A stretch of 57,315 bases of DNA from Desulfofustis sp. (GTDB lineage Bacteria > Desulfobacterota > Desulfobulbia > Desulfobulbales > Desulfocapsaceae), in contig JABDQA010000235.1 in the NCBI GenBank assembly GCA_013042475.1, forward strand, positions 1 to 57,315. Direction: 5' to 3'. Position 1 is the first letter of the stretch; the number at the start of each line of letters is the position of its first letter. The position numbers were made by a program, and so were the translations under genes. The notes beneath the pieces were generated by a model that was not told the DNA's origin, made no database searches, and saw only the letters and a list, made by a program, of their open reading frames with translations. This document shows, piece after piece, positions 15,770-23,086 of the stretch.

Positions 15770-16711
15770 CTAGCCGTTACGCTCTTTCTTCATCTCCTCG
15801 TACTCCTCTACAGCGCTGGTCACGGCCTCGTCCTGTCGCTGCTTGATCTGTTCAACCTTTTCCTTGATCTTCTCTTCCTTGATGTTCATTCCGGGAATCT
15901 GGGCTCCGAACAGGCTGTTGGCCAGATAGTCGAAGGAGAACATCATGAGTTCAACATCGTCATCCTTGATTTTTTCGATAATCTCCTCGTCGAGCTCGTA
16001 GGTCTTGAGGAAGGAGCTCTCGAAAATGAAGCGACGAAAATGATGCAGGTCGGTTGAGGCCATGAAGAACATGCGTTTGGCCTGCTCGGAAAGATTGGCC
16101 TGGTGGCCGAACGACTTACGGCGCATGATCAGGCGCAGCCATTTTTTGTTCATTTCATCTCGCACATCGACACCCTGGTCGGCCCGCCACTCACCCACGG
16201 TCCAGAGCTTGTCCTCTTCGTGGCCTTTGCAGTGGTCTTCCCTGACCAGGAAGAAAAACTTTTCCTCGTCCGGATTGACTTCATTTCCATCAGCGTCCTT
16301 GCTGCCGCCTTCGCGGAAGTCTGCCATGCCGACCGGATAGTAGCGGCAGGCCGTGGGACGGTCGGTGTAGACGGTACAGCCCTCTGGAGTGACAAAGGGG
16401 CATTTGTTGTCCTCTTCGCGAAGCTTGATCATTACACCCGGCATATCGGTCTTTTCCAGATAAGTCGGGGACGTGTAGGTGTGCAGAAACTCGTGGGGCA
16501 TAATTCCCAGCCGGCGGGTTAGCATCAGGATGTCGTAGGGAGTGAGGACAATCTTGATATTTCCGCAGCAGGCGGTGAAACAGCTTACGCCGGGATGACA
16601 GCGAAATTTCAGCTGACTATCCATGGTCAGCTTCAGAGGCTCAATGTTGGAAGGATTGGTGCTCTTGCCGAAAAGGGCTTTTTCTTTTGCGTTCAACTCA
16701 GTTTGACTCAT
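15770..16711 (-). CDS. YkgJ family cysteine-cluster protein
   Basis: The 313-aa protein carries a YkgJ/CxxCxxCC-type metal-binding region. It includes CHPGVSCFTACCGNIKI near residues 39-53, then CPFVTPEGCTVYTDRPTACRYYP near 105-128. The family is thought to bind zinc or an iron-sulfur cluster; the biochemical role is not established. The C-terminal third is highly charged and ends in a predicted coiled coil (KEEKIKEKVEQIKQRQDE). The start at ATG 16711 is preferred over GTG 16717 because GGAAG lies five bases upstream. A dedicated promoter and terminator show that it is a single-gene unit. Confidence 0.85.
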   Translation of the reverse strand: MSQTELNAKEKALFGKSTNPSNIEPLKLTMDSQLKFRCHPGVSCFTACCGNIKIVLTPYDILMLTRRLGIMPHEFLHTYTSPTYLEKTDMPGVMIKLREEDNKCPFVTPEGCTVYTDRPTACRYYPVGMADFREGGSKDADGNEVNPDEEKFFFLVREDHCKGHEEDKLWTVGEWRADQGVDVRDEMNKKWLRLIMRRKSFGHQANLSEQAKRMFFMASTDLHHFRRFIFESSFLKTYELDEEIIEKIKDDDVELMMFSFDYLANSLFGAQIPGMNIKEEKIKEKVEQIKQRQDEAVTSAVEEYEEMKKERNG

Positions 16712-16730
16712 CTTCACTTCCTATGGATAA

Positions 16731-16759
16731 ATTATAACAGCCACCTTGTGGTGGTAAAA
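16731..16759 (-). promoter_or_regulatory. Promoter with an inverted repeat in the spacer
   Basis: On the minus strand TTTTAC (16754-16759) and a perfect TATAAT (16731-16736) are separated by 17 bp, 20 bp upstream of the YkgJ-like start. The spacer holds CCACC-4-GGTGG (16741-16754), a palindrome placed where a repressor would block RNA polymerase. No regulator is identified. Confidence 0.5.
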
Positions 16760-17125
16760 TTACGCTTTTCAGAACTACCAATATTAAACGGTTGCGCCTC
16801 CAGTGTCAAACGACAAATACGGAGCCACACGGACATGATCGTCAAAGGTTGAGAAACCGAAGGGATACGCTACTAACCCTATCCCGTCTTGAGCTCGTCA
16901 CGAATCGATTTATTACCCGGGGACACGATAGTTTGTCTCTCCTAATCTCGCCGTAGAAAAATAAGCTGTGAGATTACAACCAGATATCAATTAAGTGCAA
17001 AATATTGTTTGGTTATTGTTGCAGTTTTCTGCAAATGTTCGTATATGTTTCATTCCAATGAGCAGGCGCATTTTAAACGTTTTTAGATTGGCTTTACCCA
17101 CTTTGAACCACCCTGGGAATTATTA
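16760..17125. other. Intergenic stretch with one hairpin; no gene seen
   Basis: About 365 bases without a supportable gene. TTGCAG-TTTT-CTGCAA (17019-17034) is a perfect 6-bp stem with a T4 loop, and the second half is AT-rich. It may belong to the promoter of the small plus-strand gene at 17126. I see no tRNA or riboswitch fold. Confidence 0.4.
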
Positions 17126-17320
17126 ATGAAATTGTTTGTCCGCCCGGTGGATCTGACCAGCGTCAGCACCATTGTGTATCACCTTCCTGACGGTCCTTCA
17201 CTTTCTCTTGAAATTGACGGAATAGAAGAATATGTGGATCTCGAATTGGAGATGGGCCATTTTTGCGACACCTCCGATATCGATGGCACGCTTCATTTCT
17301 TCCCGAAAGGAAACGCCTAA
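17126..17320 (+). CDS. Small hypothetical protein
   Basis: The 64-aa acidic product (DLELEMGHFCDTSDIDGTLHF) has no membrane segment and no family I recognise. The alternating beta pattern in the first 40 residues and the adjacent histidinol phosphatase gene 66 bp downstream on the same strand make it plausible. There is only a weak ribosome-binding site (GGGAAT). It could be a non-coding shadow, but no competing frame exists. Confidence 0.45.
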   Translation: MKLFVRPVDLTSVSTIVYHLPDGPSLSLEIDGIEEYVDLELEMGHFCDTSDIDGTLHFFPKGNA

Positions 17321-17386
17321 GCGCTTCGGCCGGCCCCCGCAGTCAGCGTCCGGACCCGAACGAGCGGCACAGCTGCCCTCCCTCCC

Positions 17387-18160
17387 ATGAAGGTCGATCT
17401 TTTTTCAGATACGCATATCCACACTAGTCTCTGCCGCCACGCCAGCGGTACCATGGAGGAATACGTGCGTGGTGCCATTGATCGGGGACTGACGCGGCTT
17501 GTCTTCCTCGAGCATCTGGAGGAAGGCATCAACGTGTCTTTCCGAACCTGGCTCACCGAGGAGGATTTTGATGTCTATTTCGAGGAAGGACGGCGGCTGC
17601 AGCAGCGATACGGGGAGGAAATCGAAGTCGGGCTCGGAGTCGAAGTTGGCTACAACCCCGACTGTACCGATCGAATTCTCCAGCGGCTGGCCCACCGATC
17701 ATGGGACCGGATCGGGCTGAGCTGCCATTTCTTCAAGGTGGACGGCTGTGAAGAGCACCTCAACGTCCTCAGCAAGAACCGCAGAACAATCGACATTATT
17801 GAACGCTGCGGACCAAATAGATTATTGAGCCGCTACTTCTCCACTCTGACGGAAGGGGTTCGCAGAATCCCTGCCAACGTACTCTGCCACCTGGACGCCG
17901 GACTCAGGCACCAGCCCAACTTGCAACTGGAAAAGAGCCACTGGGAGCAAATCGATATTTTGCTCGATGAGGTCAAACGGGCCGGTATGGCCCTGGAGAT
18001 TAACACTTCTGGCTACAAGTACCGCGGCCTGCCTTTTCCGCTACCGGAAATCATCGCCCTTGCAGCGGCCAAAGCAATTCCGCTGGCACTGGGCTCGGAT
18101 GCCCACAGCCCGTCCGAAGTGGGTCGCTATTTCGACCGGATTCCGGCTTTGCTTGGTTGA
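17387..18160 (+). CDS. hisJ: PHP-family histidinol-phosphatase
   Basis: The 257-aa protein has the PHP metal-binding fold: DTHIHTSLCRHASGTMEEYV at residues 8-27, FLEHLEEG in the next strand, GVEVGYNP, and the C-terminal GSDAHSPSEVGRYF. Length and motifs match the HisJ/HisK type, which removes phosphate from histidinol phosphate in histidine synthesis. No other his gene is in the window, so a different phosphoester substrate remains possible. The start at ATG 17387 follows a long C-rich stretch without a clear ribosome-binding site. Confidence 0.82.
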   Translation: MKVDLFSDTHIHTSLCRHASGTMEEYVRGAIDRGLTRLVFLEHLEEGINVSFRTWLTEEDFDVYFEEGRRLQQRYGEEIEVGLGVEVGYNPDCTDRILQRLAHRSWDRIGLSCHFFKVDGCEEHLNVLSKNRRTIDIIERCGPNRLLSRYFSTLTEGVRRIPANVLCHLDAGLRHQPNLQLEKSHWEQIDILLDEVKRAGMALEINTSGYKYRGLPFPLPEIIALAAAKAIPLALGSDAHSPSEVGRYFDRIPALLG

Positions 18161-18279
18161 GCAAATTCATTTCTATACATAGCGACAGAAGTTCAAGACG
18201 CTTAATCAGGCACGGAACGAGCGAGGAGCCGGTGGAGCAGCCTAGTAGCGCTGTGAGCAGGCACCGCAGCCTGAACAAC

Positions 18280-18304
18280 GGGGACACAATACCTAATGCG
18301 CCCC
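18280..18304. repeat. REP-like GGGG/CCCC palindrome, copy 2
   Basis: GGGGACACAATACCTAATG leads to CCCC followed by TTTTCC. It shares the GGGGAC-CAATAC-TA-AT core with copy 1 at 13606. Placed 120 bp after the histidinol phosphatase stop, it could also terminate that transcript. Confidence 0.5.
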
Positions 18305-18344
18305 TTTTCCTCCAGAGGCCAAGAATTGTCTCGCTTCAGTGTAT

Positions 18345-18371
18345 GGGGACAGGTTAGTTAATGTGTTGCCC
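18345..18371. repeat. REP-like GGGGAC element, copy 3 (degenerate)
   Basis: GGGGACAGGTTAGTTAATGTG ends in GCCC. It is 40 bp from copy 2 in the same orientation, so the pair forms a small tandem cluster between convergent genes. The pairing is weaker than in copy 1. Confidence 0.4.
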
Positions 18372-18378
18372 TCGAAAT

Positions 18379-20109
18379 TTAAGTGGGGGGTAGCCAGTCG
18401 ACATTCATCCGCTTCACCACGTTAATCCCTCCGGCCAGCACCGTGTTGTTGGAGTAACCGTGATGATCGAGAAAGCGCTGTACCTCATATGACCTGGATC
18501 CGGCATTGCAGATGATGACCATGGTCTTGTCCCGGGGCAGTTCCTCGTAGCGGTTCCGGACTTCGTCATAGGGCAGGGAGAGCCAGCGGTCCGGACCGAA
18601 TTTTTCCACGAACGGGTCGGCCTGCTTGGGGTGGCGCACGTCGAGCATGACCCAATCCGGCTCCAGCGCGGGATTATCCATGTAGGCAAAGAATTTCCCC
18701 ATATCGATTTTGCGCATCCGTTCATCGCACAAATTCTCCGCCACATAGGCGGCGGCATTTATCGAGTCGATTGCGGCCGAAAAGGGTGGCGAATAGGCCA
18801 TCTCAATATTGTTAAAGTCTTCAATTACCCCGCCTTCACAGAGTAGCGGAGCAGCACCGTTGATGCGGGCCAGGATGCCATCGCCCATCGGGCCTATACC
18901 TTGAAATCCCAATACCCGTCTCGATCTACGATCAAAAACCATGAGAAAACAGGTGACCGCCTGGGTCGGATAAAAATGTGCCCTGTCTATCGGCGAGGTG
19001 AGTGAGATATCGGCCTCGAAACCGGCCTCGCGGGCACCCTCGAGAGTCAGGCCTGCCGATCCGATACTCATGTCGAACCCTTTCATTATGAAACTGCCGA
19101 CTCCACCTTTGAAAACAGACGGTACACCGCAGATATTGTCGCCCGCCACCCGGCCCTGCTTGTTGGCCAGCGAACCGAGCGGTGCAAAAAATTTCTGCCC
19201 CGACACCAGGTGAGTGATTTCCACGCAGTCACCTGCTGCATAGATCTCTGGATCGGAGGTCTGCATGCGTTCGTTGACGACGATGGCACCACCTCGAGAG
19301 ACATGCAGCCCGGCCTCCTGCGCCAGGCTTGAACGGGGACGGACGCCTACGGCGATGATCACCATGTCGCCGTTAATTTCCCTTTTGTCGGTCTTGACAC
19401 CGCGCACCCTGCCCTCCCCGTCGCCGAGAATCTCCTGGGCCGTTTCTGCGAGAAACACCTCGAGCCCATTGTCACGCAAGTGTCTGGCAAGGATATCGGC
19501 CATCTCCCAATCGACCAGGCTGGGAAGCAGATGACTCTTCATTTCAACAATGGTCGCGTCGATGCCCCACAAGTCTTTGAAGGCCTCGGCCATCTCAATA
19601 CCGATTGCTCCACCGCCGACAATCACTGCTTTTCCGACCTGGCCTTTGGCTATCCGGTCCTTTATTTCTATGGCTTTATGCAGGTTGTTGACGGTGAACA
19701 CCCCGTCCAGGTCGAGGCCGGGCAGCGGCGGCACGATCGGCTCACTGCCGGTGGCCAGCAGGAGCTTGTCGTAGCCGATCTCCTGCACCTCACCGGAGCT
19801 CACATGCTCAGCGGTGACGGTCTTGTTGGGTCGGTCGATGGTCTTCACCCGGGTGGACGTCAGAGTAGTCACCCCTTTGGCCTTTTCGAAGAAATATTCA
19901 TCCCTGAGCATGTGAAAATTGGTGGAACGCAACTCCTTTTCATCGGGCACATCACCAGAAACATAGTAGGGAATGCCGCATCCTCCATAAGAAATCAGAC
20001 TGTCCTGATCGATCATTACCACCTCGGCATCGGGATCGAGACGTTTTACCCTTACTGCACATTTAGGTCCCGCCGCAACCGCTCCTACCACCACTACCTT
20101 CTTTCCCAT
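18379..20109 (-). CDS. CoA-disulfide reductase-type flavoprotein fused to a rhodanese domain
   Basis: The 576-aa protein begins with an FAD-binding Rossmann motif (VVVVGAVAAG). It then has the single active-site cysteine of the CoADR/Npsr group in SYGGCGIPYY (Cys44), a second NAD(P)H Rossmann motif (VIVGGGAIGIEMAEAF) and the second FAD motif IYAAGDCVEI. The last 100 residues are a rhodanese domain whose catalytic cysteine is in VIICNAGSRSYEV. Such fusions reduce CoA disulfides, CoA persulfides or polysulfide, tying the enzyme to sulfur metabolism and to redox defence. It follows fetB on the same strand (69 bp gap). Confidence 0.9.
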   Translation of the reverse strand: MGKKVVVVGAVAAGPKCAVRVKRLDPDAEVVMIDQDSLISYGGCGIPYYVSGDVPDEKELRSTNFHMLRDEYFFEKAKGVTTLTSTRVKTIDRPNKTVTAEHVSSGEVQEIGYDKLLLATGSEPIVPPLPGLDLDGVFTVNNLHKAIEIKDRIAKGQVGKAVIVGGGAIGIEMAEAFKDLWGIDATIVEMKSHLLPSLVDWEMADILARHLRDNGLEVFLAETAQEILGDGEGRVRGVKTDKREINGDMVIIAVGVRPRSSLAQEAGLHVSRGGAIVVNERMQTSDPEIYAAGDCVEITHLVSGQKFFAPLGSLANKQGRVAGDNICGVPSVFKGGVGSFIMKGFDMSIGSAGLTLEGAREAGFEADISLTSPIDRAHFYPTQAVTCFLMVFDRRSRRVLGFQGIGPMGDGILARINGAAPLLCEGGVIEDFNNIEMAYSPPFSAAIDSINAAAYVAENLCDERMRKIDMGKFFAYMDNPALEPDWVMLDVRHPKQADPFVEKFGPDRWLSLPYDEVRNRYEELPRDKTMVIICNAGSRSYEVQRFLDHHGYSNNTVLAGGINVVKRMNVDWLPPT

Positions 20110-20178
20110 CGTGCTCTCTTACCGGTTTATTATTTTTCCACTTTTATTTTGACCTAGGCTGCAACCACACCGCACATC

Positions 20179-20979
20179 TCAACCTGCCGGGAGTAATTTG
20201 TCAAGCACAAGACGATGACGCTCGTCGAACAGGTGATTTTCGATCATGTAGATGGCGCAGACAACGCCGAAACCCGATCCTGCACCGATCAGAAACATGA
20301 TCAGAATCTGATACTTCACCGCTTCTATCGGCGGCGTGCCGCCCAGGATCTGGCCGGTCATCATGCCCGGCAGGCTGACCAGGCCCGTGACGGCCATCGA
20401 GTTGATCAGAGGAATCATGCCGGTGCGCATGCAGTCACGTCGTATGTCGCTGACCGCCTCGGAACGGCTTTCACCCAGCATCAACCGCTGCTCGATTACT
20501 TCCCGCTGTTCGTAGAACAGGCTGGTCAGCCGATCGGCAGCCAGAGCCACGCCGGTCATGGTGTTGCCCAGCAGCATGCCGAGAAAGGGGATGGCGTAGC
20601 GCGGTTCGTACCAAGGATCCTGGCGCAGAATGACAAGCAGGGCGAGCAGGGCGATCGAAAAAGACGAAACAAACATCGAAGTCATGCCAATGTGGTAACC
20701 GAACCAGCCCCGGATCTTCCGCTTGAGACGGGCTCGCACTTCCCGCCCTGCGGCCAGCAGCATGACTTGGGACACAAGTATGACGAGCCAGACAGACCCC
20801 GATGCAAAGAGAAACTGAAGAACCAGACCGATCAGCAGCAGCTGTATGGTCATCCTGATCGAGGCTATGAGTATCTGAGCTTCCAGACCGAGCTTGAGCT
20901 TGAAACTGAGACCGGCGAGAACAATGATGAGAACCGCGGCAATCGACAAATCAAGCGGTGAAAGTATGGCGACATTCAT
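20179..20979 (-). CDS. fetB: FetB-type ABC transporter permease (UPF0014)
   Basis: The 266-aa protein has about seven hydrophobic helices and UPF0014 family features. Examples are the ASIRMTIQLLLIGLVLQFLF helix and RLMLGESRSEA, followed by the MIPLINSMAVTGLVSLPGMMTGQILGG block. In E. coli FetB pairs with the ATPase FetA to export iron and protect against oxidative stress. Its start lies 24 bp after the fetA stop, so the two form one unit. Iron as substrate is inference from the family. Confidence 0.88.
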   Translation of the reverse strand: MNVAILSPLDLSIAAVLIIVLAGLSFKLKLGLEAQILIASIRMTIQLLLIGLVLQFLFASGSVWLVILVSQVMLLAAGREVRARLKRKIRGWFGYHIGMTSMFVSSFSIALLALLVILRQDPWYEPRYAIPFLGMLLGNTMTGVALAADRLTSLFYEQREVIEQRLMLGESRSEAVSDIRRDCMRTGMIPLINSMAVTGLVSLPGMMTGQILGGTPPIEAVKYQILIMFLIGAGSGFGVVCAIYMIENHLFDERHRLVLDKLLPAG

Positions 20980-21003
20980 GTTCCCGACGAACCTCCCCGG
21001 CAG

Positions 21004-21666
21004 TTACCTTGATTCTTTTTCGCTCGTCAATCTGAGGCCATCCGCCAGCATCGTCAGGGTCAGGGTGGCCACCCGTTCCAGCAGGTCCTGATTGTGACTG
21101 ACCCAGATCGCTGCAGCCTTGTTGCCCTCGAGATACTCCTGTACCAGGGCCTCGAGCAGCTCGGTATTGTCCCTGTCCAGCCCGGAGCCGACCTCGTCAA
21201 GCAGCAGGACCTGCGGATCTCTGATCAGTGCCCGGACGAGACTCAGCCGTTGTTTTTCACCGGTGGACAGCCGGGTCACATCCCAGCGCAAGACATCGGG
21301 TTCGAAACCACAGGAACGCAGCAGCTCATCTGCCCGCCGCGGATCATGATCGAGCGGCAGGTGATCGCCCACCAGCGGGTGCCACCACCGAGATTCAGCC
21401 GGTATCATGGCCACCAGACGGCGCCATTCATGGGGTTTGTAGTCTTCCCGACCTCTGCCGTTGAGCACCACGCTGCCGGTGCTCGGATCTATATCGGCAA
21501 GCGCCCGGAGCAGACGCGTCTTGCCCACGCCGGAAACGCCCTTCAATCCGGCACAAATTCCGTGATTGAGTGAAAAGCTGTACGGGCCGCCGCGGTCAAA
21601 ACGCAGCGATTCCACGGTCAGGCGGGGAGCTTCATGGGAAGATGATGACAAAGCGTGTCCCTTCAT
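21004..21666 (-). CDS. fetA: FetA-type ABC transporter ATP-binding subunit
   Basis: This ABC ATPase has Walker A GVSGVGKT, Q-loop region MIPAESRWWHP, signature LSTGEKQRLSLVRAL, Walker B VLLLDEVGSGLD and the H-loop IWVSHNQD. It pairs with the permease gene just downstream. The chosen start is ATG 21666; the frame is open to TTG 21711 and also has ATG 21699. All three overlap the 3' end of the sensor kinase gene, by 35 to 80 bp, which suggests translational coupling to it. Confidence 0.85.
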   Translation of the reverse strand: MKGHALSSSSHEAPRLTVESLRFDRGGPYSFSLNHGICAGLKGVSGVGKTRLLRALADIDPSTGSVVLNGRGREDYKPHEWRRLVAMIPAESRWWHPLVGDHLPLDHDPRRADELLRSCGFEPDVLRWDVTRLSTGEKQRLSLVRALIRDPQVLLLDEVGSGLDRDNTELLEALVQEYLEGNKAAAIWVSHNQDLLERVATLTLTMLADGLRLTSEKESR

Positions 21667-23080
21667 GCTCACGGCTCTCGACCCGGATTTCTCCGCCATG
21701 CTCTTCGACAATGTTTTTGGTAATGGCCAGCCCGAGCCCGGTGCCCTTAGTCTTGTCCGTAAAAAATGGCTCGAACACCTGGGCGGCTTTTTCCTCGCTC
21801 ATGCCAGGGCCATTGTCCCTGAACGAAATCGTGGTCTTGCCGTGATCCCCCTGCCAGGTCTCGACCTGAAGCTTGCCGCCTGCTTCCATCGCCTGGATGG
21901 CGTTGAGAATGATATTCAGAAACGCTCGATAGAGCATGTCCTCGTCGACCTCTCGGACGATTGCCTCACCCGGGTAGCCGGTCTCGATCTCCACCTCCTG
22001 TTTGTCGGCCATGGACCGGGTAAAATCGATGGCCCGATCCAGGATCTGCTGCAGATTACGCTCTTTCAACTTGGGCTGTTGCGGTCTGGCGAAATCGAGA
22101 AATTCGGTGACAATGGTATTGAGTCTGCCGGTTTCATCGACGATGATCTGGGCCAGGTTTTCATTGCCAGGGGCCACTTTTACAATTCGCTTTTTTAGAA
22201 TCTCGGCCGTTGAGCGAACGATACCCAGCGGACTTTTGATTTCGTGGGAGACGGTCGCCACCATGGTGCCCAAATGAGCCAGCTGCTCGGTCTTATCGAG
22301 CTGCTCCTTGAGCCTGATCCGATCCACCATTCTTCGTTCGAGAATATTTCCGGCCCGCAGGACGATAACCCGCAAAACCAGAAAGAGCACCAGCATCACC
22401 ACCGCCGAGACAATCATGATTCGAGCCTGGAGCTTCAGGATAGCGGTGTAGTCCTTGGAAAGGTCCTTGGCAATCTCGATCACCCCCATGATCGCCTCGC
22501 CCGCTTCACCGCTCTCCCTCACCTGCCTGAACGGAATAAAGGTCCTGAGCTGGCAGCTTATCTGTGGATCGGCAGAAAGCAGACTCCACATGGAGCCGCT
22601 GTAAATGAATCTGGAGTTGGTGCCTCCTTCGCGCGCCCGCTCATATTCAATGCCTCCCCGGTCACGCTTGCCCACCAGTTCGGGCAGGGTCGAATAGGAA
22701 ACAACGTTCTCCTTGGAGTCGTAGATGGTCACTGAATCGATGTCCAGCCCCTGAACGATCTCGCTGACGATCTTGTCCAGATAGCCGAACTGATCAGGGT
22801 TTCTCAGGGCGATTCGGCCATAGCGGACCACCGCGGGGAGCACGAAACGCCTGAATACCTGCTGGTTGATATTGCCGGCCAGCAGCAACGAATAATCTTC
22901 GCTCTGCTTGAGCATCACCACCTTGGCGTTGTTGGAGATGATCCATGACAGGATCATGGTGAAAATGAGGATTGCCCCGAGGGCGAAGAAGGAAAAATAC
23001 TTCACCAGGGTAAACGACTGCAGTCCGACATCTCTGCGCTGCCGAACACTTTTGTTATGTCCGTTGTCTGTCGGTATCAT
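21632..23080 (-). CDS. Membrane-bound sensor histidine kinase
   Basis: The 482-aa protein has a transmembrane helix near residues 28-50, an extracytoplasmic sensor region of about 165 residues and a second helix near 218-242. The kinase core follows: phosphoacceptor His279 in SHEIKSPLGIV, an N box (NIILNAIQAM), DNGPGMSEE, an F box (FEPFFTDKTKG) and GLGLAITKNIV. It resembles NtrB/AtoS-type kinases. No response regulator gene is adjacent, so it is an orphan here. It starts 7 bp after the radical SAM gene and overlaps fetA downstream, hinting at a role in sensing iron or redox state; that is inference. Confidence 0.9.
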   Translation of the reverse strand: MIPTDNGHNKSVRQRRDVGLQSFTLVKYFSFFALGAILIFTMILSWIISNNAKVVMLKQSEDYSLLLAGNINQQVFRRFVLPAVVRYGRIALRNPDQFGYLDKIVSEIVQGLDIDSVTIYDSKENVVSYSTLPELVGKRDRGGIEYERAREGGTNSRFIYSGSMWSLLSADPQISCQLRTFIPFRQVRESGEAGEAIMGVIEIAKDLSKDYTAILKLQARIMIVSAVVMLVLFLVLRVIVLRAGNILERRMVDRIRLKEQLDKTEQLAHLGTMVATVSHEIKSPLGIVRSTAEILKKRIVKVAPGNENLAQIIVDETGRLNTIVTEFLDFARPQQPKLKERNLQQILDRAIDFTRSMADKQEVEIETGYPGEAIVREVDEDMLYRAFLNIILNAIQAMEAGGKLQVETWQGDHGKTTISFRDNGPGMSEEKAAQVFEPFFTDKTKGTGLGLAITKNIVEEHGGEIRVESREHEGTRFVIIFP

Positions 23081-23086
23081 CGCTGT

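Noticed and set aside
18157-18357. 66-codon plus-strand frame after the histidinol phosphatase gene
   Set aside because: It overlaps REP-like repeats, has no ribosome-binding site and resembles no protein; more likely noncoding.
13606-18371. CRISPR-like array from the GGGGAC repeats
   Set aside because: Only three degenerate copies, kilobases apart, with no regular spacers and no cas genes.
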